DNA of 64,000 bases from NCBI GenBank assembly GCA_028287135.1, contig JAQBQE010000063.1, forward strand, positions 109,584 to 173,583, read 5' to 3'. A program made the position numbers and the translations under genes. How positions within the stretch are numbered: position 1 is the first letter of the stretch; each line of letters starts with the position of its first letter. Of this stretch, positions 41,203-50,354 are shown one piece after another. The notes under the pieces are model-generated. The model saw nothing but the letters and a program-made list of their open reading frames with translations, was not told where the DNA came from and did no database searches. Source of the DNA: Myxococcales bacterium. Lineage in GTDB: Bacteria > Myxococcota_A > Polyangia > Haliangiales > Haliangiaceae.

Positions 41203-44135
41203 ATCGCCGCGCGTTCCTCCTCGGCGCAGCAATGGTGATGCTGTGCAACCTCGTCGCGGTCACGCTGCGTTCGTTCGCCGAGGTCGCATTCCTCGAGGCC
41301 TACGGCGCATCGAAGTTACCGTGGCTGCTGATCGCGAACGCCGGTGCGTTTGCGGTCGCGACGCTCGGCTACGACCTGATCACGCGCCGCGCGCACACGC
41401 GGATCGTGGATCTGGGTCTCCTGATCGCACTGCTGATCGCGGCGGCCGTCGGACCGACGCTGTTGCGCGCGGGTGCGCCACCGGTGGTGCTCGTCGTCGC
41501 ACTCGCCGCGACCTCGCAGGTCGCGGGACTCGCGCTGTGGAATCGCGTCGCCGCCGCGGTCGCGGGTCGAGATGCGCGGCGCATGCTGCCGCGCGCCGGC
41601 GCTGCGGTCACCCTCGGCGGCGCGATCGCAGGCCTCGGCGCAGGCGTCCTCGTCTACCGGCTCGGACTCACCGTCCTGCCGTACCTCGGAGCGGCAGCCA
41701 CCGCGATCGTGATCGCACTCTCGGTCCTCCAGGCACGCGCGCTCGCGACCGGGGGGGCGCCCGGCGCGACCGCACCGGCGGGAACCCCGGAAGGACTCGG
41801 CGCGCTGCAGCAGCGGTTGCTCGGCAGCCTGATCGCGGTCGCGCTGCTCGAGGGGATCGTCGCGACCGTGATCGACTTGCAGTTCATCTCGATGCTCAAG
41901 GGTCGCTACTCCGGCGACACGCTCGCGGTCGCGGTCACGCTGTTCTATGGCGGCACCAACGCGATCCTGTTCTTGCTCCAGGTCCTCGCTGTGCCGCGGA
42001 TCCTGGTGACCCGCAGCTTGCCGACGACCGCGGCGATCCATCCGGTGATGGCGCTCGCCTGGTATCTGGTGTTCGCCGCGGTGCCCGGGTTCGTGACGCT
42101 CGCCGGGACGCGCACGTCCGATCAGGTCCTTCGGCTCGCGACCTCGCGAACGTCGCAGGAGATCGAGCTATCCGCGTTTCCGCCGGGACCACGTGCACGC
42201 TGGAAGGTGTTGCTGCGCGGCGGTATCTGGCCACTCGGTGCTGCGCTCGGCGCGATCGTGCTCCTGGTGATCGGACCGAAGGCGATCGCCCATCCGCGCG
42301 TGCTCGCGCTCGCCGCGATGGGGGTCGCGATCCTGTGGTTCATCGCCGGCCAGATCGCCGCTCGCCGGTTCCAGGCCGCGCTCGCCGCGCCGCTCGGAAT
42401 CCGCGCGCATCGCGCCGAGGACCTCCGTCAGATCGAGCTCGGCACTCTCGAACGCTGGAGCCAGGTCGCAGGCAGCGACGATCCGCGCGACGCGGGCCTC
42501 GCGCGTGCGGCGCTGACCCGCGCCCGGATCGCAGCCACCGACCTCGCGGATCACCTCCGCCACGACGAGCCCGCCGTCCGCGCCGCGCTGTTCGAGCAGC
42601 TCGCACGCGCACCCTCCCCCGCTCTGCGCGGCGAGCTCCGTGCCGCGGTGACCATCGAAGACGACGATCGCGCCCTCGCGCTCGGTCTCAAGGCCCTCGC
42701 GCTCGCCGGTGATGACGGGGCGCTCGACCGTGGCCGCTCGCGTGCCGCACTGTCGCGCGAGGTCGCCGAGGCCGTGCACAGCGCCGAGGTCACCCTGCGC
42801 GGCGGCGATGTCGCCGGCGAGCTGATCGCGCTGTGTGCTCGCGATCCCGAGTGGGCCGTGGCACTCGTCCGCGCGCGCCGCAGCGAGCTGACCGATGCCG
42901 CGCTGACCGCTGCCCTGCTCGCGGCCGCGACCACGGGACACGCCGGCCCTTCCCGCTCGCGCCGCTCGACCGGCGCGCCTGCGTCCAGCGCCGGTGCCTC
43001 GAGCCCGCGGACCGGCGCTCTGCTCGTCATCGCGCGGGTCGGACCCGATGCAACGATGCCGATGCTGGTCGAGGCGCTCGAGGCCGGCGAGCCCGCTGCC
43101 ATCGACGCGATCAGCGACCTCGATGCCGAGGGTGCAGCGCACCTCGCGAGCAAGCTCGCCCTGATCTCTCCGCTCGCCCGCGCGGCCATCGCACGTGCGC
43201 TCGCCGGTGCGCCGACCGGCACCGCACTGATCGGCATGCTGCTGTCGGACGAGGATCCGGACGTCGCGCATGCCGCACTGCGGACGGCACTCGCGATCGC
43301 GCGCGGTGGCGCGACGCTTCCCGCCGAGCCGATCGCGAACGCCAACCGCGGAGCCCTCGCCGCACTCGTCGCTCACCTCGATGCGCGCGATGCGGCGGGC
43401 GCGTGGTCTGTGTGTGCGCGACACGAGCTCGACCTCGCCCTCCGGCGGTGTGTCGTCCGCCTGTTGTGGGCTGCCGCCGTCGAGGCGGCTGCGACCGGCC
43501 GCGATCCCGCGCCACTCGCGGCGACCGCTCGTCACCTGATCGGTGGACGCGAGCCCGATCGCCGCCGTGCGCTCGACGTCGTGCAGGAGCTCCAGGCCGG
43601 TCGCGCCGAGATCCTGGGCGTCCTCGAGCGCTGGCTGCGGCCCGCGGTGCCGCGCGATGGGACCGCGACCGCGCTCGCCACCTTCGACCCGTGGCTGGCC
43701 GCGCTGTGCGCGGGCGAGCTCGTGACCCTCGAGCCGCTGCTGCTCGCGCTGCGTAAGCCCGCCCTGTTCGCGACGGTCGCGGGCCCGACCCTCGCCTCGC
43801 TCGCCGCGCGCGCCTCCGTGCGCTCGGTCACCGGCACGCTGTTCGCGCAAGGCGCCGACGGCGACACGATGTTCGTCGTCACGTCGGGGACGTTGATCGC
43901 GCAGCGCACCGGCGTCGCGGACCGCACGATCGAGGTCGGCGGCGTGGTCGGCGAGCTGGCCGTGCTCACGCGCGCGCCACGCGCTGCCACGGTGATCGCC
44001 ATGGCCACGGCGGAGATCCTCGAGATCGATCGGGCCACGTTTGCCGCTGCCTCGCGCCGTGCCCCCGAGCTCGTGCTCGGGCTGTCGGCCACGCTCGCGG
44101 GCTGGCTCGCGCCCGAGCGCCCCGACGTCCTCTGA
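41199..44135 (+). CDS. membrane transporter fused to HEAT-like repeats and a C-terminal cNMP-binding domain
   Basis: The 978-residue protein has about ten to twelve hydrophobic segments in residues 1-400 (for example LLGAAMVMLCNLVAVTL and GLLIALLIAAAVGPTLL), in the pattern of MFS/NTT-type carriers. Residues about 410-800 are Ala/Leu-rich paired helices resembling HEAT repeats. The C-terminus (about 850-960) reads LFAQGADGDTMFVVTSGTL and VVGELAVLTRAPRAATVIA, the pattern of a cyclic-nucleotide-binding domain, including a GEL-type phosphate-binding cassette. Related fusions exist in Proteobacteria as nucleotide transporters with regulatory tails, but the cargo here is unknown. It overlaps the preceding gene and converges with the MBOAT gene, 3 bp apart. 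Confidence 0.75.
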   Translation: MNRRAFLLGAAMVMLCNLVAVTLRSFAEVAFLEAYGASKLPWLLIANAGAFAVATLGYDLITRRAHTRIVDLGLLIALLIAAAVGPTLLRAGAPPVVLVVALAATSQVAGLALWNRVAAAVAGRDARRMLPRAGAAVTLGGAIAGLGAGVLVYRLGLTVLPYLGAAATAIVIALSVLQARALATGGAPGATAPAGTPEGLGALQQRLLGSLIAVALLEGIVATVIDLQFISMLKGRYSGDTLAVAVTLFYGGTNAILFLLQVLAVPRILVTRSLPTTAAIHPVMALAWYLVFAAVPGFVTLAGTRTSDQVLRLATSRTSQEIELSAFPPGPRARWKVLLRGGIWPLGAALGAIVLLVIGPKAIAHPRVLALAAMGVAILWFIAGQIAARRFQAALAAPLGIRAHRAEDLRQIELGTLERWSQVAGSDDPRDAGLARAALTRARIAATDLADHLRHDEPAVRAALFEQLARAPSPALRGELRAAVTIEDDDRALALGLKALALAGDDGALDRGRSRAALSREVAEAVHSAEVTLRGGDVAGELIALCARDPEWAVALVRARRSELTDAALTAALLAAATTGHAGPSRSRRSTGAPASSAGASSPRTGALLVIARVGPDATMPMLVEALEAGEPAAIDAISDLDAEGAAHLASKLALISPLARAAIARALAGAPTGTALIGMLLSDEDPDVAHAALRTALAIARGGATLPAEPIANANRGALAALVAHLDARDAAGAWSVCARHELDLALRRCVVRLLWAAAVEAAATGRDPAPLAATARHLIGGREPDRRRALDVVQELQAGRAEILGVLERWLRPAVPRDGTATALATFDPWLAALCAGELVTLEPLLLALRKPALFATVAGPTLASLAARASVRSVTGTLFAQGADGDTMFVVTSGTLIAQRTGVADRTIEVGGVVGELAVLTRAPRAATVIAMATAEILEIDRATFAAASRRAPELVLGLSATLAGWLAPERPDVL

Positions 44136-44138
44136 CGA

Positions 44139-46388
44139 TCAAAATTGGAAGTAGATGAACGGCACGATCTTCGTGTGAGCGAGCTCGCGGAGGACCATCG
44201 CCGCACCGGCGAGCAGCAGGCCTTGCACCCACGGCGACGACATCACGAACCGATCGCGCAGCCAGCGATAGCTACCGTCGGGGAAGAAGTGCACGGCGAA
44301 GCCTGCGACCAGCGCAGTCGTGACCATCGGCACGAGGTTCGCGTGGTCGGTCTCGAGGAGCGAGATCTGGCGGAGCACACGCATCGCGTCGTCGAACGAG
44401 GCCGCGCGGAAGAAGATCCACGCGAAGCACACGTAGTTGAACACCAGGAAGACCGCGAGCGACCGCCGTCTGAGTGCGGCGACGTGATCGAGCGCGCCGT
44501 CGAGGCCCTTCTCGGAGAGGTCCGCGAACAGCGCGAGCAGCCAGGTCACCGCGATCATCGGGATCCAGGTCGAGGATGGCTCGTACGCGATCGCCGCGAA
44601 TGTGCCGACGGCGGCCGCGCACATCGCGATCCGGAGCAGCTCGGGCAGCCACACGTCCGGTGCATGCCCCCACAGCTCGAACAGCCGCACCGGGCGACGG
44701 ACGGGCTCCGGCACCGCGGGCTGTTCGCGGCCGAGCCATGCGGTGATCACGGCCCACAGCGGCGTGATGCACAGCCACAGCGTGCACACGTTCCACAGCA
44801 TGTCGTCCGACGGAGACTGGGACCGCAAGGTCAGCCCGGCGATCGCGAACGCCGCGCACCCGCCGAGCAGGACCCACGCACGCCGCACGTCGTTGTGCGT
44901 CGCGCGCTGGAAGTACCGGGTGACGGCGAGCCCGAACCCGTGCAGCGCTCCCCACACGACGAACGCCCAGCTCGCGCCGTGCCACAACCCGCCGAGCAGC
45001 ATGGTCAGGCTGAGGTTCACGTAGGTCCGCCACGGCGCTCCCTTGCTGCCTCCGAGCGTGATGTAGAGATAGTCGCGCAGCCAGGTCGACAGGCTGATGT
45101 GCCAGCGCCGCCAGAACTCCTGCAGGTTCGACGATCGATACGGCGTGCGGAAGTTCTCGGGCATCGTGAACCCGAGGACCTGTGCGGAGCCGATCGCGAT
45201 ATCGGAGTACGCCGAGAAATCGAGGAAGATCTGCAGCGCATACGCATAGACGCCGATCAGGACCTCGACCGAGCTGAATCGCTCGGGCGCCTCGAACACG
45301 CGGTCGACGATCGATAGCGCGAGCGCATCCGCGATCGCGATCTTCTTGAACAGGCCGAGCACGATCCGGTACAGGCCGTGCGTCGCCTTCTCGAGATCGA
45401 GTGCCGGGGGCGACTCGAGCTGCGGCAACAGATCCTGCGCACGAACGATCGGACCCGCGACGAGCTGGGGGAAGAACAGCACGAACGTCGCGAACGTCAC
45501 CGCCGACTTCGTCGCCTTGATCTCCTTGCGGTAGACGTCGATCGTGTACGACAGCGACTGGAACGTGTGAAACGAGATGCCGGCCGGCAGGATCAGATCC
45601 AGTCGCGGCACGTCGAGGCCGAGGACGTCCTGCGTGAAGAAGTCCGTGTACTTGAAGAACACGAGGATGCCGAGGTTCGAGCACAGGCTGACGATCAGCA
45701 GCGCCTTGCGCCGCCACGGATCCTCGGTCCGTTCGATCCAGAGGCCGAGGTAGTAATCGAGGACGATCGTCGCGAGCAGGAGCGCGAGGAGGTAGCGATA
45801 GGGGCCCGGCATCGCAGCCGCCCACGCGTGATAGAACAGCGACGACGCGACGAACAGGATCACGATGCGACCGAGCACCCGCACGTCGGTGTTCAGCGAC
45901 ACTCCGATCCCGATCCCGAGCACCGCGAGCACGACGAGGTGGCCGACGTCCACGGCGTGCCACGTGACCTCGTCGAGCACGCCGTGGTGCGACGCGATCG
46001 CCACCATCGCGCCGATCGCCGCGATCACGCAGACCAGGCCGCGAGCGACGTAGCGCTGTCCTCGCTCGGACTCGATCCACCCGCCCCACCGGCGCCCGAC
46101 GAAGATCGTTCCGCCGAGCAGCACCGTTCCGCCGACCCAGCGCGCGATCAGCCACACCGGCCAGTCCTGGTGATCGGGACTGTTCGCCGCGAGCCGTAGC
46201 AGCACGCCGCCGATCGGATCCCACATGACGTCGGGATCCTTGGCGATCAGCAGGAACATGACGTCGCCGAGCAGGACCATGATCGCGATCCGCGCGAACG
46301 CCATCCTCGGTCCGCCCCATCGGGCGAGCGCGTAGAGGAAGAACACCGCGATCAGGAACAGCGGATAGTCAGGACTCGAGAACAGCAT
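44139..46388 (-). CDS. MBOAT-family membrane O-acyltransferase (AlgI-like)
   Basis: The 749-residue protein has many hydrophobic segments. The MBOAT region contains PAGISFHTFQSLSYTIDVY, then FWRRWHISLSTWLRDYLYI and LGGLWHGASWAF, whose His residues are the expected catalytic pair of AlgI/PatA-type enzymes. These pass acetyl groups across the inner membrane for transfer to alginate, peptidoglycan or other glycans. It is much longer than AlgI (about 500 residues), with extra hydrophobic segments at the start. The ATG follows the stop of the SGNH gene at the very next base, so the three genes 49170-44139 form one operon; the SGNH proteins would complete the transfer outside. Confidence 0.85.
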   Translation of the reverse strand: MLFSSPDYPLFLIAVFFLYALARWGGPRMAFARIAIMVLLGDVMFLLIAKDPDVMWDPIGGVLLRLAANSPDHQDWPVWLIARWVGGTVLLGGTIFVGRRWGGWIESERGQRYVARGLVCVIAAIGAMVAIASHHGVLDEVTWHAVDVGHLVVLAVLGIGIGVSLNTDVRVLGRIVILFVASSLFYHAWAAAMPGPYRYLLALLLATIVLDYYLGLWIERTEDPWRRKALLIVSLCSNLGILVFFKYTDFFTQDVLGLDVPRLDLILPAGISFHTFQSLSYTIDVYRKEIKATKSAVTFATFVLFFPQLVAGPIVRAQDLLPQLESPPALDLEKATHGLYRIVLGLFKKIAIADALALSIVDRVFEAPERFSSVEVLIGVYAYALQIFLDFSAYSDIAIGSAQVLGFTMPENFRTPYRSSNLQEFWRRWHISLSTWLRDYLYITLGGSKGAPWRTYVNLSLTMLLGGLWHGASWAFVVWGALHGFGLAVTRYFQRATHNDVRRAWVLLGGCAAFAIAGLTLRSQSPSDDMLWNVCTLWLCITPLWAVITAWLGREQPAVPEPVRRPVRLFELWGHAPDVWLPELLRIAMCAAAVGTFAAIAYEPSSTWIPMIAVTWLLALFADLSEKGLDGALDHVAALRRRSLAVFLVFNYVCFAWIFFRAASFDDAMRVLRQISLLETDHANLVPMVTTALVAGFAVHFFPDGSYRWLRDRFVMSSPWVQGLLLAGAAMVLRELAHTKIVPFIYFQF

Positions 46389-47789
46389 CTACGGAGCAAC
46401 GCCGTGCGGCGGCAGCGCCTTCGCGACCCGCCATCGATCGTACTCACGGAGCAGTGCACCCGACAGCACGTCGGCCCACTGCTGATACCCGCCATCGGTG
46501 AAATGAACGTGATCCTTGAACGCACCGCGCGGCTCGGCCATGACCCAGCCGTGCATGCGATCGGGTCCCCCCATCGCCGAGAACGTGTCGAAGAAGGCGA
46601 CCTTGTTACGCGCGGCAGCCGCGTGCTGCACGGCGATGATCTCGCCGAGCACGGACGGCGTGCGCCACTCGCACTCCGGCACCACGCCGGCATCGGTCGG
46701 CTTCATCCGATCGCAGGCCTTGCCGCCCTCCCGCACGCCCATGTCGGGCGGCCCGAGGATCAGGATCGATGCGGTGGGAGCGGCCGCACGCAGCCGGAGG
46801 ATGGTCTCGTCGTAGTAGCGGGCGACCGCCACGAGATCGAGATCCCGATCATCGGCCTCGTTCGTTCCGTACTGCAGGACGATCAACCGTGGGTCGCGCG
46901 TCGCGAGCTGCTCACCGATGATCGACCAGTCCCACGAGCGCAGGCTGCCGAGCCGTCGCCCGACGACGCCGAGGGAATCGACGATCACGCCCGGGACGAG
47001 CCGCTCGAGCACCACGCCGTAGAGGTCGAGCATGCCGCCGCCGCCGTGCTCGAGCGTCAGCTTGTGATGGCCCTCGGGCACCGCGACCACCTGGCGCGCC
47101 GGATGGGGCGGCTCGATCGGCGCGGTCTTCGTCGAGACCTGCTGCCAGGCTCCGTCATCGACCCGATAGCGCAGCACGCCGTGATCCGGCGCGGCCTGGT
47201 ACAGGATCTCGAACTGGGCGACGGTCTTGCCCGTCGGGCAATCGGCGCACGTCTCGACCCACAGCTGCGAGCCCTTCTTGTCCCCGAACACCCGGATGCC
47301 GCCGATGCCGAACGGCTCCGAATCGCCGGACTTGCCGCCCACGGCGGCCTTCCACGTCCCGCTCGCGCCGTAGCGAACGTCGCGCTGGTAGTAGTGCTTG
47401 GCTGGCGGCCGACCGGCAGCCACGAGCCCGCGTCCCGCATCACCGAACCGCCTCTGCCAGGCCGCGCGGATCCGTGACGTCATCGAGTCACCGGCCGTGT
47501 GCGAGTCGCCGAAGAACACGATCAGTGTGCGCGCATTCGGTTCCCCGCGTTCCGCCGCAGCGAGTCCGCTGAACAGGTGGTCGAGACCGCCGGCCGGTGC
47601 ATCGAGGAAGCCCGGCATGCGCGGCTCCGTCGGCGCCTCGCCGGTGCCGTCGAGGCCTGCGTCACCCACCGCGACGGTGGGGGACCTCGGCGGTTGCGGC
47701 GATGGCAAGCGGTCGCCATCGCAACCGCCCCCGCATCCGAGCAACGCGACCGCGGCACCGATGGCCGCGAGCTCTCTAGTGAACCGCAT
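46389..47789 (-). CDS. SGNH/GDSL-type hydrolase, lipoprotein
   Basis: The 466-residue protein begins MRFTRELAAIGAAVALLGC, a signal with a lipobox (ALLGC). The SGNH blocks are FFGDSHTAGD (nucleophile Ser), GASGTWK, QYGTNEADD and DHVHFTDGGYQ (catalytic Asp-His). Proteins like this pair with MBOAT enzymes in polysaccharide O-acetylation, either completing acetyl transfer or removing acetyl groups. It is anchored in the periplasmic face of the membrane. The start at 47789 overlaps the upstream gene by 14 bp; a GTG at 47804 is also possible but adds only five residues. Confidence 0.84.
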   Translation of the reverse strand: MRFTRELAAIGAAVALLGCGGGCDGDRLPSPQPPRSPTVAVGDAGLDGTGEAPTEPRMPGFLDAPAGGLDHLFSGLAAAERGEPNARTLIVFFGDSHTAGDSMTSRIRAAWQRRFGDAGRGLVAAGRPPAKHYYQRDVRYGASGTWKAAVGGKSGDSEPFGIGGIRVFGDKKGSQLWVETCADCPTGKTVAQFEILYQAAPDHGVLRYRVDDGAWQQVSTKTAPIEPPHPARQVVAVPEGHHKLTLEHGGGGMLDLYGVVLERLVPGVIVDSLGVVGRRLGSLRSWDWSIIGEQLATRDPRLIVLQYGTNEADDRDLDLVAVARYYDETILRLRAAAPTASILILGPPDMGVREGGKACDRMKPTDAGVVPECEWRTPSVLGEIIAVQHAAAARNKVAFFDTFSAMGGPDRMHGWVMAEPRGAFKDHVHFTDGGYQQWADVLSGALLREYDRWRVAKALPPHGVAP

Positions 47790-49170
47790 GCTGCCGGTAG
47801 CCACCCATCAACGCGTCGTAGACGGCGTCGGCAAGCTTGTTGGCGCCCTTGCGCGAGAGGTGGATGAAGTCGGAGCCGACGAAGCCCTTGCGGAACCACT
47901 TCGCCGCAGAGCCCTTGGCGCCCATCCAGTCGTAGGTCGAGAAGAATGCGCAGCCGCTCGCATGAGCCGCCTTGCGCTGAGCGTCGACCAGCAGCGGCAT
48001 CACCGGCTTGGACGGATAGCCGCCGTCCTTGGCTTCGGCCTGATCGGTCGGGGACACGACGAGGCACGTCGCGTCGGGCCGCGCCTTGCGGATCGGCGCG
48101 AGCACCTTCTCGTAGTTGACCTGGTACTCCTTGGTGGCGCGATCACCCGGGTGCAGCCACACCGCCTCGTTGGCGCCGATCATCACGATGATCAAGTCCG
48201 AGCTCCGATGAACGAGCTCGGCCGCGTAGTGCGACGCGTTGTGGTGACCGAAGCTCTTGGCGTTGACGCTGACGATCCCGAAGTTGTCGACGACAGCGCC
48301 CGATCCGTTCTCGAGATCGAGGCCGAATATCCGGACCCGGCCGGTCGTCTGGACGACAAACTGCGCCGCACCATCGGCGATCGACGCCTTCGCGACCATG
48401 CCGGTCTTCGCCTCCGCCTTCGTATCGACGGTCAGCACGTCCGCGCCATCCGCCTTGACCGAGACACTTCCACCACGCGCCTGCGTCAGGTAATGCAGCT
48501 CCACCTGGGTCGCCTTGCCCGCGACCAGCTTGATCGTTGCCTTGCCGCCATCGGTCTCTGCGGTCGCGCCGCCCGCGCCGTACAGACCGTCCGCGATCTG
48601 CTGGGTCGAGATCGCGTGCGTGGCCCAGGTGCCACCGTGCGAGCGCGAAATGCCCTCATGCGCGCAGAACCGATGCGGAGGGATGACGTAGACAAAGCCC
48701 GGCCCGCCGTCCCCGATCTCGCTCTGCAGGCGAGAGCGCAGCCGGCCTGGGATCGCGTCGGTCGCGACCACCGAATCGCCGTACCACGACACCCGGACCG
48801 CGCGACCGAGCTTGTTGCCCGCCTCGGCAACGAGGGCGCGATAGAACCCATCCATTGCCCATCGCTTGCACGCATCGGGCGTTCCCTCGATGCAGGTGTC
48901 CTCGAGCGCACTGCCGCGGGCGCGATCACCACGGCCACCCACCGCCGGAAGTCCAGCCTTGGGTTCGTCATCGGCAGCATCGGCGACCACGGTCGGCGCG
49001 GGCGTGAACCCTGGCGCCTTCGCGGCGGCCTCGGGCTCGCCCGCCTGGTGCGTCAACCGATCCGCGACGGCCTGCATGTTTCCATCGAGCAGCCACAGCC
49101 CGATCGCAAACACCACACCGAACCACATCAGCGTCGGTGCGATGGTCCAGCTGCGGTCAGGCGCCGACAT
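47776..49170 (-). CDS. membrane-anchored SGNH/GDSL-type hydrolase
   Basis: The 464-residue protein has an N-terminal transmembrane segment (IAPTLMWFGVVFAIGLWLL), an Ala/Gly-rich linker and an SGNH domain: WYGDSVVATD (nucleophile Ser), VMIGANEA (block III) and GSDFIHLSRKGANKL (catalytic Asp-His). A beta-rich insertion lies between the first two blocks (about 195-280), as in bacterial DHHW/AlgX-type acetyltransferases. It would act in the periplasm. It is the first gene of a three-gene operon with the second SGNH protein and the MBOAT transferase; the two SGNH proteins are clearly different and not simple duplicates. ATG 49170 fits the anchor; a longer upstream frame is unlikely. Confidence 0.83.
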   Translation of the reverse strand: MSAPDRSWTIAPTLMWFGVVFAIGLWLLDGNMQAVADRLTHQAGEPEAAAKAPGFTPAPTVVADAADDEPKAGLPAVGGRGDRARGSALEDTCIEGTPDACKRWAMDGFYRALVAEAGNKLGRAVRVSWYGDSVVATDAIPGRLRSRLQSEIGDGGPGFVYVIPPHRFCAHEGISRSHGGTWATHAISTQQIADGLYGAGGATAETDGGKATIKLVAGKATQVELHYLTQARGGSVSVKADGADVLTVDTKAEAKTGMVAKASIADGAAQFVVQTTGRVRIFGLDLENGSGAVVDNFGIVSVNAKSFGHHNASHYAAELVHRSSDLIIVMIGANEAVWLHPGDRATKEYQVNYEKVLAPIRKARPDATCLVVSPTDQAEAKDGGYPSKPVMPLLVDAQRKAAHASGCAFFSTYDWMGAKGSAAKWFRKGFVGSDFIHLSRKGANKLADAVYDALMGGYRQHAVH

Positions 49171-49398
49171 CGGGCCCGAAGGTAAGCGAACCGATGGGGG
49201 AGTCAAGAACACCATCGTCCGCGTGGGGACGCTCGAAGGCACCACCAACGATGACCGGTCCTCAGACCATCGCAGTGACGGCGGCCGGGAAACGCTGTTC
49301 GCCGCGATCTACGACGTCGACACCTCGACGAGGATCGCAACAAGCTCCAGATGGTGCGAGCCAGCCGGTCCTGATCAACTGATGTTACGCTGAGGTGG

Positions 49399-50334
49399 AT
49401 GCGCACGTGGCTCGTGCTGGCGGTCGTCGCCGTCGGCTGCACTCCACCTCCTGCCCCACCGGTCTACGCCCGCGAGCCGGTGATGCCGGCCGAGTCGCCG
49501 GAGCTCGGGCACCTCGACGACCGGATGATCGACTTCGTGTTCACCGGCGGGCAGATCGAGTTCGAGCTCTACCGCAATGGCGATCGCGTCGTGCAGGTCG
49601 CGCGCAGTCGCTACGCGGTGCCGATGATGATCTCGTGGTCGATGACGGATCTCGATAACCTCGAACCGATCACCACTGCGCACGGCGTCGCCTACCTCCC
49701 GGCGGCACCTGCCCCGCTCGGCATGGGCAAGGCGATCGTGCTCGCCGAGCTTCGCCAGCCCGATCTCGAGCGTCGGTATCGCCGTCACCTGACAGTCCGG
49801 GCGCGGTTCGGCGATCCGCGCAGCAAGCCAACCCCCTACCACTACGCGCTGCCGTTTCCGCACGGCCTGACGTTCTCCGTGCTGCAGGGATTCCACGGTG
49901 CGTTCTCGCACAAGGGCTCGAACGAGTTCGCCGTGGACTTCGACTGCCCGGTCGCGACGCCGGTGCTCGCGGCTCGCGACGGCGTCGTGGTCGCCGGCAA
50001 CGCGGCCGCCCAGGGCTCGGGCACGACGCCCGAGTACCTCGACTACCGGAACACGAACTTCATCGTCGTCCGCCACGACGACGGCACGCTCGGCGAGTAC
50101 ATGCACCTCGCGCCCAGCAGCATCGGCGTGGCACCCGGCGACCGGGTGACGCGGCTCCAGGCGCTCGCCCTGTCCGGCAACACCGGCTTCTCGTCGACGC
50201 CCCACCTCCACTTCCAGGTGATGACCGCGGCGGATGACGGCCTCGCCGCGCGCTCGTTCCCGTTCGAGCTGGCCGTGTCCCCTGGGAGGGTCGAGGAGCC
50301 GGTGCTCGGCCGTCGCTATTCCGCCTGGGAATAG
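49399..50334 (+). CDS. M23-family metallopeptidase, lipoprotein
   Basis: The 311-residue protein begins MRTWLVLAVVAVGC, a lipobox. The C-terminal LytM/M23 domain shows HKGSNEFAVDFDCPVATPV, which supplies His and Asp ligands, and HLHFQVM, the HxH motif. Both zinc-binding motifs are intact, so it should be catalytically active. Such enzymes cut peptidoglycan crossbridges during growth, or act as lytic effectors against prey. The N-terminal 150 residues are beta-rich and unrecognised. The gene is followed 20 bp later by the FHA-regulator gene and may be co-transcribed. The 228 bp before it contain no gene. Confidence 0.85.
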   Translation: MRTWLVLAVVAVGCTPPPAPPVYAREPVMPAESPELGHLDDRMIDFVFTGGQIEFELYRNGDRVVQVARSRYAVPMMISWSMTDLDNLEPITTAHGVAYLPAAPAPLGMGKAIVLAELRQPDLERRYRRHLTVRARFGDPRSKPTPYHYALPFPHGLTFSVLQGFHGAFSHKGSNEFAVDFDCPVATPVLAARDGVVVAGNAAAQGSGTTPEYLDYRNTNFIVVRHDDGTLGEYMHLAPSSIGVAPGDRVTRLQALALSGNTGFSSTPHLHFQVMTAADDGLAARSFPFELAVSPGRVEEPVLGRRYSAWE

Positions 50335-50354
50335 TGGGATAGGATGCACGCGTG

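Noticed and set aside
42168..43850. 560-codon frame opposite the transporter fusion
   Set aside because: Gly/Arg/Glu-rich shadow of the Ala/Leu-rich HEAT-like region.
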